This document shows positions 1 through 10,334 of a DNA stretch of 64,000 nt, piece by piece. Numbering within the stretch: position 1 is the stretch's first letter; each line of letters starts with the position of its first letter. Below the pieces are notes generated by a model, which was not told the DNA's origin, did not search any database, and saw nothing but the letters and a program-made list of their open reading frames with translations. The position numbers were made by a program, and so were the translations under genes. Source of the DNA: Schistocephalus solidus (Eukaryota > Platyhelminthes > Cestoda > Diphyllobothriidea > Diphyllobothriidae); assembly GCA_017591395.1 (NCBI GenBank), contig WEDG01007273.1:1-64000 (forward strand), read 5' to 3'.

Positions 1-169
1 TTAGCTTCGAGACGCCGATGCTGAGATTGGGATGAAGTCACGAGTAGGAAGAACAAGCCAATTGGCTGTCTGAATTAATGTGTGCAGTCCGCAGCCGGAT
101 TGGCTGGGTTTTATATGCGTGGTAAAGTCTTACTTTCTTCCCAGACAATGAATCCACACCGGTTCCGTT

Positions 170-640
170 CTCCATACTACCTCCTTTAAGGAATTGCAGA
201 TCGAACTGGTCACCTGAAAAGGCCTGACCCAGGATCTACATGCCTGGAAAAAAACAGTAAATACTGGATCAGAAATATATGAAGCCAAACAGCTCACCAT
301 TTTCACAGCCCACAAGGTTTCTCGCAAGTCTCTACTGCCTGCTCCCCATAATGCCACCTTCGTGTAAAACAATGGAAACTTTGTGTGCGGATCGAACACG
401 TCGGACAATTTTAGACCAAAATACAGTAAAGAAACTGCAAATCCATCTGCTGCCTCCTCAACCGCAGCCATTGCCACTCCTGCCGCAACACCAATGTCAT
501 CAACGAAAACCACAGCATCAATCACTGATGAGTACACTCAGATATGCCTCCGCTATCGCCCCCGCCATCCACGTTAGCCATCTTTACATTCGTAAATTCC
601 CCGATGACATCTACCCCCGTTCTCACTCATACCTCCGGTG
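170..640 (+). mobile_element. Eroded 3' fragment of LINE family A
   Basis: Translation near 190-330 reads KELQIEL, then LTQDLHAWKKTVNTGSEIYEA. This matches the family A C-terminal segment LKQLQIN...[21 protein letters not shown] seen intact at about 7.6 kb. A Ser/Thr/Ala/Pro-rich stretch follows at 380-640, like the linker after the first zinc finger of that family. No finger is recognisable and stops are present, so this is an old dead copy. Its boundaries are approximate. Confidence 0.5.
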
Positions 641-1438
641 AGAGCATTCCTGAAGGCACAACAGCCAGCATCGTCATCATAATGTCCCTCAGGACCATGA
701 CGGTGGACACAGCTCCAGCAGGTCCTCACTGCAATTGAACCCTTTGCATCACAAATCGGTCTGGGCTGGCATTTGCAGTAATGTATGCACAATATTTGGT
801 TCGATCTAGACACATCAATAATCCAGGAAAGATTAAAGCTTTGCGTGAGATCTCACCCTCAGTTTTCTATTTCGCTACATTATCCACAAAAACAACGAAA
901 GAAAAAACAAACCCAACGTATTTAATGACTTTTTTTAACGAGATAGCCTAGTTTGTGCATTAAAAGAACATATTGGTTTTATTCTGTGATTTATCCACGT
1001 CTTGGTGTTTTATTTTCATCCGCTGCCACATGCTACTTCACTTTCCACGCCAAACAGAGCTTTTATACATATGTGCCACCACTAAACAATCAAGGGACTG
1101 TGCCCTGATGCCATACAAGTGCAGATTCTTACGAAAAGAGCACAATAGTATTTAGGGATAGGCAACGCCTTCAGCTGCTATAAGTAAACATACAATAATA
1201 CAAGTTTTGAATGTCGAAACCACTTTATCGAAAGCAGGTGGGCAAAGCTGACTTATAAATATATTTGATGTTAAAAGAAACCGACCATTACTTGTTTGCT
1301 TCAAACACAGCCTGTTGTTGTAGCATTCGGTATTTATCGATGTTGCCGGAACACGAAACCTTCATTGATTGATGGGGGACTTTAAATGAAGCTCTTACTC
1401 CGGAGCGCCACTTTTAATAAAGGAGAAAGCGTGCGGAG
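641..1438. other. Intergenic, upstream of RPL36A
   Basis: I see no coding segment here. The stretch must contain the RPL36A promoter, but no TATA box or other core element stands out. The sequence just before the start codon (about 1418-1438, taataaaggagaaagcg) could supply an AG acceptor for trans-splicing, which flatworms use. That is only a possibility. Confidence 0.35.
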
Positions 1439-1792
1439 ATGGTGAATATTCCGAAGACTCGGAAGACTTTCTGCAAGAGTTCTAAATGCAAAAAGCACAC
1501 CCTACATAAGGTTTCTCAGTATAAAGCGGGCAAGGCCAGTTTGTATGCTCAGGGGAAACGGAGATATGACAGAAAGCAGTCGGGTATGTCATATTCATTT
1601 CTTTTATTTTGTTAAGGCTACGGTGGTCAGACCAAGCCTATCTTCCGAAAGAAGGCGAAGACCACGAAGAAGATCGTACTTCGGTTGGAATGCACGGAAT
1701 GTAAATACAAGCAACAGCTCAGAATCAAGCGGTGTAAGCACTTCGAGCTTGGTGGTGACAAGAAAAAGAAGGGTCAGATGATTCAGTTCTAA
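1439..1792 (+). CDS. RPL36A: 60S ribosomal protein eL42 (L36a/L44), two exons
   Basis: Structural protein of the large ribosomal subunit near the E-site. The exons are 1439-1583 and 1617-1792, joined across a 33-nt intron (GTATGT...TTAAG) that splits a Gly codon. The spliced product is 106 aa, the usual length for the family. It starts [12 protein letters not shown] and ends with the family signature [15 protein letters not shown] followed by QMIQF. The four zinc-ribbon cysteines are visible at residues 12, 17, 74 and 77. The block [18 protein letters not shown] contains the conserved Lys55-Pro56; in yeast, changing Pro56 gives cycloheximide resistance, so this is the sensitive form. The start is chosen because the N-terminus aligns with known family members. 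Nothing suggests a pseudogene: the intron is retained, the frame is clean and a polyadenylation signal follows. Confidence 0.97.
1584..1616 (+). other. 33-nt intron of RPL36A
   Basis: The donor is GTATGT after ...CAGTCGG and the acceptor is TTAAG before GCTACGG. The interior is T-rich (catttcttttattttg). Removing exactly these 33 nt restores SGYGGQTKP. The length is a multiple of three, but read-through would insert foreign residues into a near-invariant region. Confidence 0.93.
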
Positions 1793-1806
1793 ACTGATAC
1801 CTTTGG

Positions 1807-1812
1807 AATAAA
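1807..1812 (+). terminator. Polyadenylation signal of RPL36A
   Basis: An exact AATAAA lies 15 nt after the stop codon, giving a very short 3' UTR as is usual for ribosomal-protein genes. A T/G-rich stretch (gttgtcggtgtctagtctttatcttc) follows and could be the downstream element. Confidence 0.7.
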
Positions 1813-4800
1813 TGAACACATTGAGTTGTCGGTGTCTAGTCTTTATCTTCTGAAAAAGTGGAAAGTCAATGCAGCTATTTTTGTGGTTTCAAAACTAAGC
1901 CGTTATGCGATGAAAGTCATACCTCCCGAATTAGCTTATATCTGTCGTACGTATGTCGCATCCTTTGATGGCCTGGCATCCTTATTCTCCACATCCGCCT
2001 TTTAGCTCATTCTACTAGCGGCTGAGTTGTGATCGTGTTTTAACGGTAGATTTGTAGAAAAATGCTCAGTGTATTTTCAGTAGATCGATCGGCTGGTATC
2101 CATCTTCCTTTCGTCGAATGCACCGGTAGCATAGACGAACAAGAATGGACTGCGCTATCGAACGTGCTGAGCCTCAACACTCATAAATACAAGAACCTTT
2201 AGGTTGTCTTGAATGTGGATTTTGGCTGGATTATTGGAAGTGACGGCCAGGAGCATAATCAGGTGCATTCCCGGAGGAACTTCCAAGTGATGACGGCGTC
2301 ATGCTCTGCTCTGTAGGTGTGGGCTGCTAGCAGAAGTGGGCCGCACCGCGTGTTTTTAGGGGGCGCGGTCATGTCGCATGCCACTGTTAGCGGTTGGACG
2401 TTCGAATGGGCTCGTGGTATGTTGTGATCAATTTCTGGAGCAGCAATGCTCGTCGGGTCCCGAGGTTCACTTCGTTTGGCTGGATTAAACTACAGTGCAA
2501 ATAAGGTCAGTTGTATTCTCTTCAAATTGGTTCCTTGTTGCGGAAATATTTTCGTAGTATTTTAATTTGACGACTTTACCAGGATGAAAATGGCTCTGAA
2601 TTTTTACTATCCGCACGTCCGTGATAAAGTGGGGACTGTTTAGTCTACTATTCCTGTACATATTTAAGTAGACATTCATTAACTTTGTGCTTGTTGTCGT
2701 AGCATGTGTGTGGTCCCATACTACGGATCCCATCAGTTTGTGCGTGATGAAATATATCAAGCCGCTCAAGAATAAAAGTCATGTTCGTAGAATTGGCTAT
2801 TGTCTTTCGCTCGCCGTTTGTTTTTATATCCAGGTGCTCAGATTTCGACTAGCATGCAGTCAGAGGGCTGACTCCTTGGAGAAGGGTAACTGGTTACAAG
2901 TTGAATAGGCCGACCGCTCAGGTGGGCATTGTTCTTTCGTTTATATTCGCTTGCCGGTTTCTTTGCGTACGACACACGTCCTTGTTTTGGTGGCTGTCCT
3001 ACCACCGTGTGGCCACTACTGATTGTCTAGGGGCGTGGCGACGCATGCCTAAAACTTCCACCCGCAACTGTGTCTATCTTCCCTTAGACGGTAAAAACGG
3101 TATCTTAAGCAAGTCAGCCGTATAGTTTATCTTCATCCTCACAGAGCAGGAAACATGACAACTAGCTTTGACAAATGTACATTAGAGTCTAATGCAGGTG
3201 ATCAAAAAGGGTTTGGTTCGATTCCCGGTTTTTTGGTTCACCTCTTATTTTGCGTAATTGCTGCTCCATTTCTGTAGTTGTCAAGCGCCGCTGTTAGCCA
3301 GCAGTGAGTAGAGTGCTATCCGGACCCTCTGCATTTGTGCCAAAGTTCCGACAAATGGGTCCTGTCGGTACCCTCGGTGCGCACTTTCGGCATACACGAG
3401 CCTTTGGGTATACACTGCTTTGCGCAGCACGTATGTCCTCCTTCGAGGGTAGCCATTTCCCCAAGTAGGTGCTTTCATAGACGTCGGTTGCTTGTATTCT
3501 GGCACCGGTCTGCTTTCGTAGGCATCTACATATGTTCGCGGATGTACAGTCAGGGCGAGGGCCTCAGCTCCGGTCGGACTAAGGGTGGAGCCGTATGGGG
3601 TGGCGAGCAGCATCCACCGCAGCCACTTAGATTCATGGGCTATTGAGGTTAGCGGTCAGTCCATGCTCGAAGGTGGTCCGAAAACATGGAGAGTCCGGTG
3701 TCACGTCAACAGCACGAGGTGGACTGGTTTATCCATTTACCTGACTGCTGGATTCTTCGCTCGTTCAAAGTCGAAGGACAGTGGCATGGCCTCCAACAAA
3801 CTAGGCTGTACTGATGATTTATCAGTGACGTAATATGCAGTAGTACTACCTTCAAGCGTGGCGTGTCACCGATCCTGCAAATTATGAAAAGGTTTCCAGA
3901 CCATAGTTGTACGCGGAAAAGTCGAATGTTGGTGGTCGTACAGTAGGGCCTCCCTCTAGCCCAGCACGATCTTATAACCTTAAAGTCGTGTGCCGGAGGG
4001 GTTTTCAGAAGTGCCCATTTTCAGATTAGGGACCACGCGGAGCTGTTCTCCCATCAGGTCACCCCACGGAACTGTTGTCTGGCAGGCCACGGCTCAACTA
4101 GTCTGACTACGGGAGGGATATGTGCCGCATGCTCTGATTAGCTTTTGCGGATATTCGCTGCCTGATACTTCATGACTTCCCAAGGCTCAACTGTATTTTT
4201 GTAATGCTACAAAGTAGCTGTCCGGACCAAAAGCAGTATAAGAATGGAGCTAAGGTTTGGATTCAGTTACTGAACCTGCAATCGGTCTCAGAACTTATGA
4301 TCCTCCACCAAACGAAGTAGCCTCTGGCCACTGCGTGTTAACGGGTGGCTGTGGGCAAGTCCTCAGCGAAGGTTGACTTCAACGTTTGCCGGCTCTGTCT
4401 ATCGAATAAGAGGTTGCAAACCAGCGGCAGCAGTGCTCTCGGGGACAAAAAGCCGCGAACTGACCTCGTCTGTCACCGCAAAGTCTAGTGAGGATGCCGT
4501 GACATGGTGACTGGTACCTACTAATAAGTTGGTTCTTGTGCCATTGTCCTGTGGATAGGGTACATCAGAGGAAATCAGTATAAAATTGCAATTCTTCACC
4601 AGATTTTGGTCGTTATCCATCGCCAGTCAACATACCAGGTCACTGGCATGGTAGACTCGTCTTAGCAACTCTTTCCTTCGGGGAGCTGTGCATTCTCATC
4701 TAGCTGTGTCATGGTTTGACTTAAACTGCCCGCAGCTGTATAACGATTTAGTCTCCAGTTAGTGTTATTTGGACGAACTGGCTTGTACTTGTCATCATGC

Positions 4801-5218
4801 CAATACAGCGGTTTAGAGGTTTATGTTAACTTCCCCCCCCCGTTGTCAGGCTGTGTCGTTTACATCGTAATTTTCTGTGCACACGTCTCCGGACGAGCTT
4901 TTGATCGAGCATCTGCCAGTTTTTATGTGGGGAAACACAGTCTATCGCTTCGAATGTCCTGCGTTGCTTAACTAAAGGAATTTAGCAATGCCAGTGCAGT
5001 TGTCCCTTTGTTTCGTTCTGTCAGACGCCTTTGAGACGGCGTTTTAATGGATCCATTAAATTTAGTCCCCCTTAAGTTTTGAACCACTTGGTAAGAAGAA
5101 ACTAGCCAATGGTTCAACGTTTCTCCGTCTGGTTTCCCACTTTTAGATTTGAATACAGAGAGACTTCTAAGCTTACTGTAGTCCGTCTTTGTTAGGTCGC
5201 CGGTGTTCGCTTCACTAC
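1813..5218. other. Unrecognised intergenic DNA
   Basis: About 3.4 kb in which I recognise neither a gene nor a repeat shared with the rest of the window. Overlapping ORFs of 103-110 codons on both strands at 3281-3646 resemble nothing I know and look like chance. A B-box-like motif (ggttcgattcc) near 3210 is not part of a tRNA that folds. Confidence 0.4.
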
Positions 5219-6245
5219 TTATTTATTTATTGCCAGTTTACAGGCAAGGTCAAACAAATATACAGTTGAGGGTCGAGCTGACAGTGAAAATAACTTCTGA
5301 TCGTTGTTTCAAGTGTATTCAGGAGAAAAAACTGCAGCTTATTGAGGGATTAAAGTTCAGGACGGGGACGCGTTAACACAGGTGCCCTATGAAGTACTTC
5401 TTTCAGTGTTATGGATCCAGTATTCTGCACAAGCAAGTATGTCGGCGAACGGCTGTTCGCTGTCGACTAGGGAATAAGACGATTAAGGTCTGCTGAGCCA
5501 GTAATATTGCACTCAGCATGAAGTCCGGCACAGGATTCAGAGTCCATGAACGCCATCAGAACCGAAGAGAGCTTCTATAGAGTCAGCACCCAACATTTTT
5601 GGAATGTTTCCTGAATGTAGAAAACTAGTGACATCTCTCATAAACAAGGGATAGCTTTGCTGAATTTTGATACTTCTGGGTAGCTTATTCCAAATTGCTA
5701 TAGCGTTTACCGAAAAAACTGACGGTATCTAACGGTGCGTGCAAAAGAAAGAAATAAAAATACATCTCGCTGACTGGTGCGCCGAGAGTGGTCGAGCTGC
5801 CTCAGAGATGTAAAAGGGTTAAATGTACAACTGTTTAAAAGTTTAAACAGTAATAGTCCCTTCTGTAATCTCCGAAGCCACAACTGGTCGGGGCTTGTAA
5901 GCTCACATCATTGTTGGTAGTACAGGTTTCTGTGTTCTGTAGAGAAAACTCCTTTTTTGAAGAAGTGCTGAACTGGTTCTATCTTCTTCCGTTCACAAGC
6001 ATGCAGAAGGCTAAATAGAAACGAGCAGTATTCTAGACTAAGCCTGACATAAATGTTATAAAGGCTGATTTTAATATTGACGGTTTTAAAATTTCTGAGA
6101 ATAAACCCAGTAGTTTGGCGTGCTTTCAAGACAATCAGGGCGCAGTGCTCTGACAGATTAAGACTAATAGAATATGATCCTTTATATATCCGGGATCATT
6201 TAGGTCGTGACCGTACCCATATCCTGCCGCACGTCACGAAGGATT
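5219..6245 (-). mobile_element. LINE family B, 5'-truncated 3' end
   Basis: Read on the minus strand, this matches the end of the family B element at 21.98-24.25 kb. The shared parts include HLSEHCALIVLKARQTTGF, the segment with CSFLFSLLHACERKKIE, the 3' UTR, and the terminal stretch complementary to ttatttatttattgccagtttacaggcaaggtc. Frameshifts and stops interrupt it. It also shows the family B sequence without the family C insertion: where the 22-24 kb copy is split, this one reads straight through (CCGTCAATATTAAAATCAGCC). Confidence 0.8.
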
Positions 6246-7107
6246 TGATGAGCATGTGCAGCTAGGTTGAAAAACCTGCGTAAACACGCCGTGAAATTTC
6301 TCCTTAAGTTCTGAAAGCTTTTTTAACTGCGCTCTGGGATCGTCAACGTTTTCTCAGTTTGGAATACAGAGGGTTGATCTGTAGCGCAGATATAGACTGC
6401 CCTATATAAGCCAGGTGGTACGCATGCTCTACTTTTTGACTCCTGACCGTTTGGTCTAGTGTGTTAGATCGATCTCTTCAGTTTAGTGTTCGATCTGCCC
6501 TTCTTCAAGCTTTTGTTTGGCTCTGTTACATGCACAAGCATTCGGAGTACTCTCTCGCGGGGTGTTTCTTCTTTGTTGCGAGTCGAATTTAACCTGCAAA
6601 GTTTTACTAATATGACCGAGTGAATCCACAACCAACAGGCTGATCACCGGCCACTTTTTGGTCATAATCTTACTATTAAAGTCGGTGTTAGTGTACAAAA
6701 AGAAGTATGCTGATTAAGTGAGGGAGGATGAAGAGTAGTCGACTTCATAGACATCGGTGTTGGCGGTTAAGGCGGAAATCACAGTGCTAAGTAATCCAAG
6801 AGTAGTATACTTCTGAATTGTGCAGACTCCCGAGTGGAGGGGGCCGACTATCCACACAGACTGAAGGCCGCTGAGATCTTCCTGGCCAGCCAGCATATCG
6901 TGATAGCTTAAAAGTGTATCAGAGTTTTTATACTAGGTAATGTGCCATCAAGGGCGAGTCCCACGAGTCAGCTACACTCTATCTACCCTCACACACACCA
7001 GTCCGTTGTGCGACCCTATTAACTATCTGGTGATGGAATTTGGTGCAGTGGTTGACAGAGAAATACGGCCCGTTCAGGTGTGCCAACACGACATGAGTCT
7101 ATTCGTG
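6246..7107. other. No recognised feature
   Basis: I see no gene or repeat family here. A 71-codon minus-strand ORF (6483-6698) ends in a charged stretch but has no recognisable similarity. Confidence 0.4.
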
Positions 7108-8615
7108 GAAACGTGGAAACCTTCGCTTATCTAGGAAGCATGATATCGCGCAACACGAGAATCGATGACGAGGTTGCCCAACGGATCTCCAAAGCTAGTC
7201 AGGCCTTCGGCCGGCTGCAGGCCTCCGTGTGGAATCGCCACGGTATTCACCTGAACACCAAACTGAAGATGTACAAGGCCGTCGTCTTGACGACACTCCT
7301 TTATGGAGCGGAAACCTGGACCGTCTACTCGAACCAAGCCAGGAAGCTGAATCACTTTCATCTCAGCTGCCTCCGCAGAATACTGAAGCTGAGATGGCAA
7401 GACAGGATCTCGGACACGGAAGTCCTGGAGCGGACCGGAATCCTCAGCATCCATGCCATGCTGAGACAAGTGCAACTGCGATGGAGCGGCCACCTGGTAA
7501 GAATGGACGACGAGCGACTACCCAAACGAATTTTCTACGGTGATGTCGCTACGGGTTCTCGCCGGCAGGGAGGTAAAAAACGACGCTACAAGGACACTTT
7601 GAAGAAATCGCTGAAGCAACTGCAAATCAACTCGGCGACCTGGGACGACCTCGCCCAGGATACACCGGCATGGAGAAGATCAGTGAAGACTGGTTCAGCA
7701 ATCTACGAGGCCAACCGGATCGCCGCCGCCAAGGCCAAAAGAGCGGCACGAAAGTCACCAGCGCCCCGGACCAACACCGCCAATGCCCAGGCCCTGCCAA
7801 CATGCCCGCGCTGTCAACGCATCTTCCGCGCGCGAATCGGCCTGGTTGGACTTTCTTCGGACGCAATGCACCAACAATCCGACAATTCCAATTTCTACGT
7901 CAAATTCTGCCAATTCTCCTTCTGACTCCCCCACCCTCACTCCTGGCATCAATTCCATTACTCCCATCATCATAGAGACCACATCCATCTACTCATCGCC
8001 TGTTACCCCCACCACCGCAACCGCAACCACCACCGCCTTCGCCTTCACTTCCACCACCACCACCACCATCAGCGATGGGGAATCTCTCCTAAGCTGTACT
8101 CAATGCGACCGCACATTCACCTCACGCATCGGCCTGATCAGTCACTTGCGAATACATCGTACAGAGACCGGTGAGCCAGTGCCTGGAGCACCATCACACA
8201 GCAGAGATCGGCGCCTCCACTGCCCTCACTGTCCTCGCGCATTCACTCATCGCATGGGCCTATTCGGTCACATGCGCATCAATGACAGCGGGATACACCA
8301 CAATGCCGACAACACCGATACACGATGCGCACCCTCCGCTCCTGCCATTCTTAGCGCCCCTTCCACCCCCACTACCATGAATGACATCCTCCCAGCCTCT
8401 ACCGATTTCTCCTGCCCACACTGCGCCCGCACCTTCAACTCACGCATCGGCCTGGTCGGTCACCTGCGAATCCATCGCACGGAGGCTGGTGAACCAGTGC
8501 CTGGGACTCCGCATACAGTCGATGCGCTCGCCTTCACTGCCCTCACTGCTCCCGCACATTTACACACCGCATGAGCCTATTAGAACATATGCGCCTCCAC
8601 GACAACCTCCGGTAA
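7108..8615 (+). pseudogene. LINE family A copy 1: ORF2 C-terminus with five zinc fingers
   Basis: This copy is 5'-truncated and enters after the catalytic core at [20 protein letters not shown]. It continues through a conserved post-RT region ([56 protein letters not shown]) to a basic segment ([12 protein letters not shown]) and a zinc-finger array. Finger 1 is [16 protein letters not shown]... and in sister copies ends HLRTQC, making it C2HC. Fingers 2 to 5 are [60 protein letters not shown] and CPHCSRTFTHRMSLLEHMRL. Thr/Ser/Pro-rich linkers and a repeated GEPVPG spacer separate them. An extra base near 7850 shifts frame inside finger 1. A second shift near 8520 precedes finger 5, whose frame ends at TAA 8613-8615. 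In finger 3 the final His is replaced by Asn (RIND). Confidence 0.85.
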
Positions 8616-8639
8616 ACCACCGGAGGCGAAGCTACATCG

Positions 8640-9460
8640 GCGCACACTACCTACGCCAATGCATCGACAACACCCTCACAATCACCATTTACCTGAGTAT
8701 ATCACGGTTTCCTAGAAACCATGGCTGGGAAGGCTGCCAATCTGACGCTTCCAGCAGACCACGCCGTCGGCTTAGTGTATGTGCTGTGTGTCGAGTGGCT
8801 GACCAGTGGACTGGGAGCCAGACTGCGATGGCTGCTCCATATCCCCTGAGTTAGTGAATCCTGGTGTGTGCGTTATGGGGGCCAGGTCGTGCTGTGGCGC
8901 GCGAAGATGGTTACGCCGATCAGTCAGCCAATGCGCCCACTCCCACATCAGGCAACTGACCGGCTCGGACAGTGTCTGATGGTGGGGGTTGGGGAGAGAG
9001 TGAGGGCGACAGCTCAGAGCATGTTCCTCATTATAAACAATCTGACGCGCTTAAAACTATCACGGTGCACTTAAAGCCGTGGCTTGGAAGGTTGCCAACT
9101 GACGGTATAGCTCGTTCAGCGTAGGCCTGCGTTGGATTGTTTTGTGTTGGCAGGGAGGGGCACGCAGTCGGCGATGGCGGTGGTGCGTACGGGAGTCGTG
9201 GAGGTACGTTGGCTGTGATCGGGGTACGTGGACATGGAGAACTGATAGAGGGGGGGACTGCGGCCTGTCACTGCGGATGCCCGGGCCTCAGGTCTTTCTT
9301 CTTGTCTTTTGCAGTGTCAACTATGAAGTTGGTTATTTCGAGGAATCGTCGCACCAATCGAGGAAGGGCACGAGGCAGGCACGTGGTGTCATGACGGTCG
9401 GTGCTCGCGATAGGTATGAGTTTGAGGTGCTGTGTGTAGGAGAGCGGATGTGAGACTTTG
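8640..9460 (+). repeat. Family A UTR repeat block
   Basis: This stretch is shared with blocks at 10335-11420, 18900-19700 and 43975-44600. Diagnostic pieces are gatggctgctccatatcccctgag and cgtggcttggaaggttgccaa. It follows the zinc-finger ORF, as in copies 3 and 4, so it is mainly 3' UTR. The last part (9119-9440, from gcgtaggcctgcgttggatt) is shared only with 11085-11410. Compared with that block, about 470 bp are missing at the junction near 9119. Confidence 0.75.
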
Positions 9461-10334
9461 TGGTTTGCATCTGCTTGCCCATGCTCCTTGGTGTTTGTGC
9501 TTTCCTTTCTGTCCGAGGAAGAAGAGTAGAAGTGTGAAGCTCGTCTGCGCAGAAAGAAGCAGCAGCAGCAACAAAAGGTTGTGTTGTTTAGCTGATTGAA
9601 TAGAAGAGGGAAGATGGCCTGTTTTGAACTGTGAGCAGGAGGAGGGTGGGTTGTTCTAACTGTTTTCTGAGTAGACATGCACAAGTGTGCGAGCGCAAGC
9701 CGTACGCGAAGGAAGGAAGGAAGCAGGAAACTGATGTTTTAGCTTCGCAGGTTTGTGCGTCTGCTTTTTAAACCACGACGAGGCCAAGAGAACGCGAGTT
9801 GAGAAACCATGCGTCTCCCCGTGCTGCTGGTCACGTGTAAGCTTTGAAAGGCGTTTTTTTACGTGGCATGTAATCTTGTGTCCCGTGGTTTGTGTATCGT
9901 CTTGGTTTCAGACTATCTGACGGAGGACTGCTAAAAAGTGAGTTTTTGTGACTTGGAGAGGACAATTAGTGCATCGTGTTTATTTCTGAGATAGGTCGAA
10001 GTGCAAGGAGTGGTAGGTCCATGCTGAAGTAGCAGTAAGTGTATCATTTGTTGGAGAGGAAGAGTGCAATGTTGTAATGCTTTGTATATATTGGTTTCAT
10101 GCTAGGCCAGTCTAGAGTTTGTGAGTTTTATAGTGATGCGATTTTTTGGTAGGTGTGTGTGGTTCTTTCGCTTACTGTGATACCCCTTAGAGGTGCAATG
10201 CGGAGGCAGCAGTGGTGGTGGCGGCGGTGGTGGCGGCCGTTGACTTGATTGCGCCGTTCCCTGCTCGTGGATGCGTGTTTATCAGGCTATTATAGCCTTG
10301 TCCGTGTTCACGTGAGTTAGTTTGTTTTTTTTTC
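9461..10334. other. Unique segment between family A UTR blocks
   Basis: No ORF or known domain. G/T-rich on the plus strand, with short simple repeats (agcagcagcagcaac near 9558, a run of ggc/ggt triplets near 10205-10240). It ends in tttgtttttttttcag immediately before family A UTR homology resumes at about 10335. Confidence 0.4.

Noticed and set aside
3160..3245. Possible tRNA from a B-box-like ggttcgattcccgg
   Set aside because: No partner acceptor stem or anticodon arm could be drawn; only the B-box resembles a tRNA.
3281..3646. Overlapping 103-110 codon ORFs on both strands as possible genes
   Set aside because: There are no recognisable motifs, both strands are open at once, and there is no promoter or splice context. 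They are most likely chance open frames in a G/C-richer stretch.
7999..8085. Imperfect acc/cca trinucleotide runs as a microsatellite or CRISPR-like repeat
   Set aside because: They encode the Thr-rich linker of the family A zinc-finger region in all copies; no regular repeat-spacer pattern exists.
9268..9684. 138-codon minus-strand ORF
   Set aside because: Part of it is antisense to the repeated family A UTR and its composition is low complexity (runs of Cys, Leu, Ser). There is no motif.
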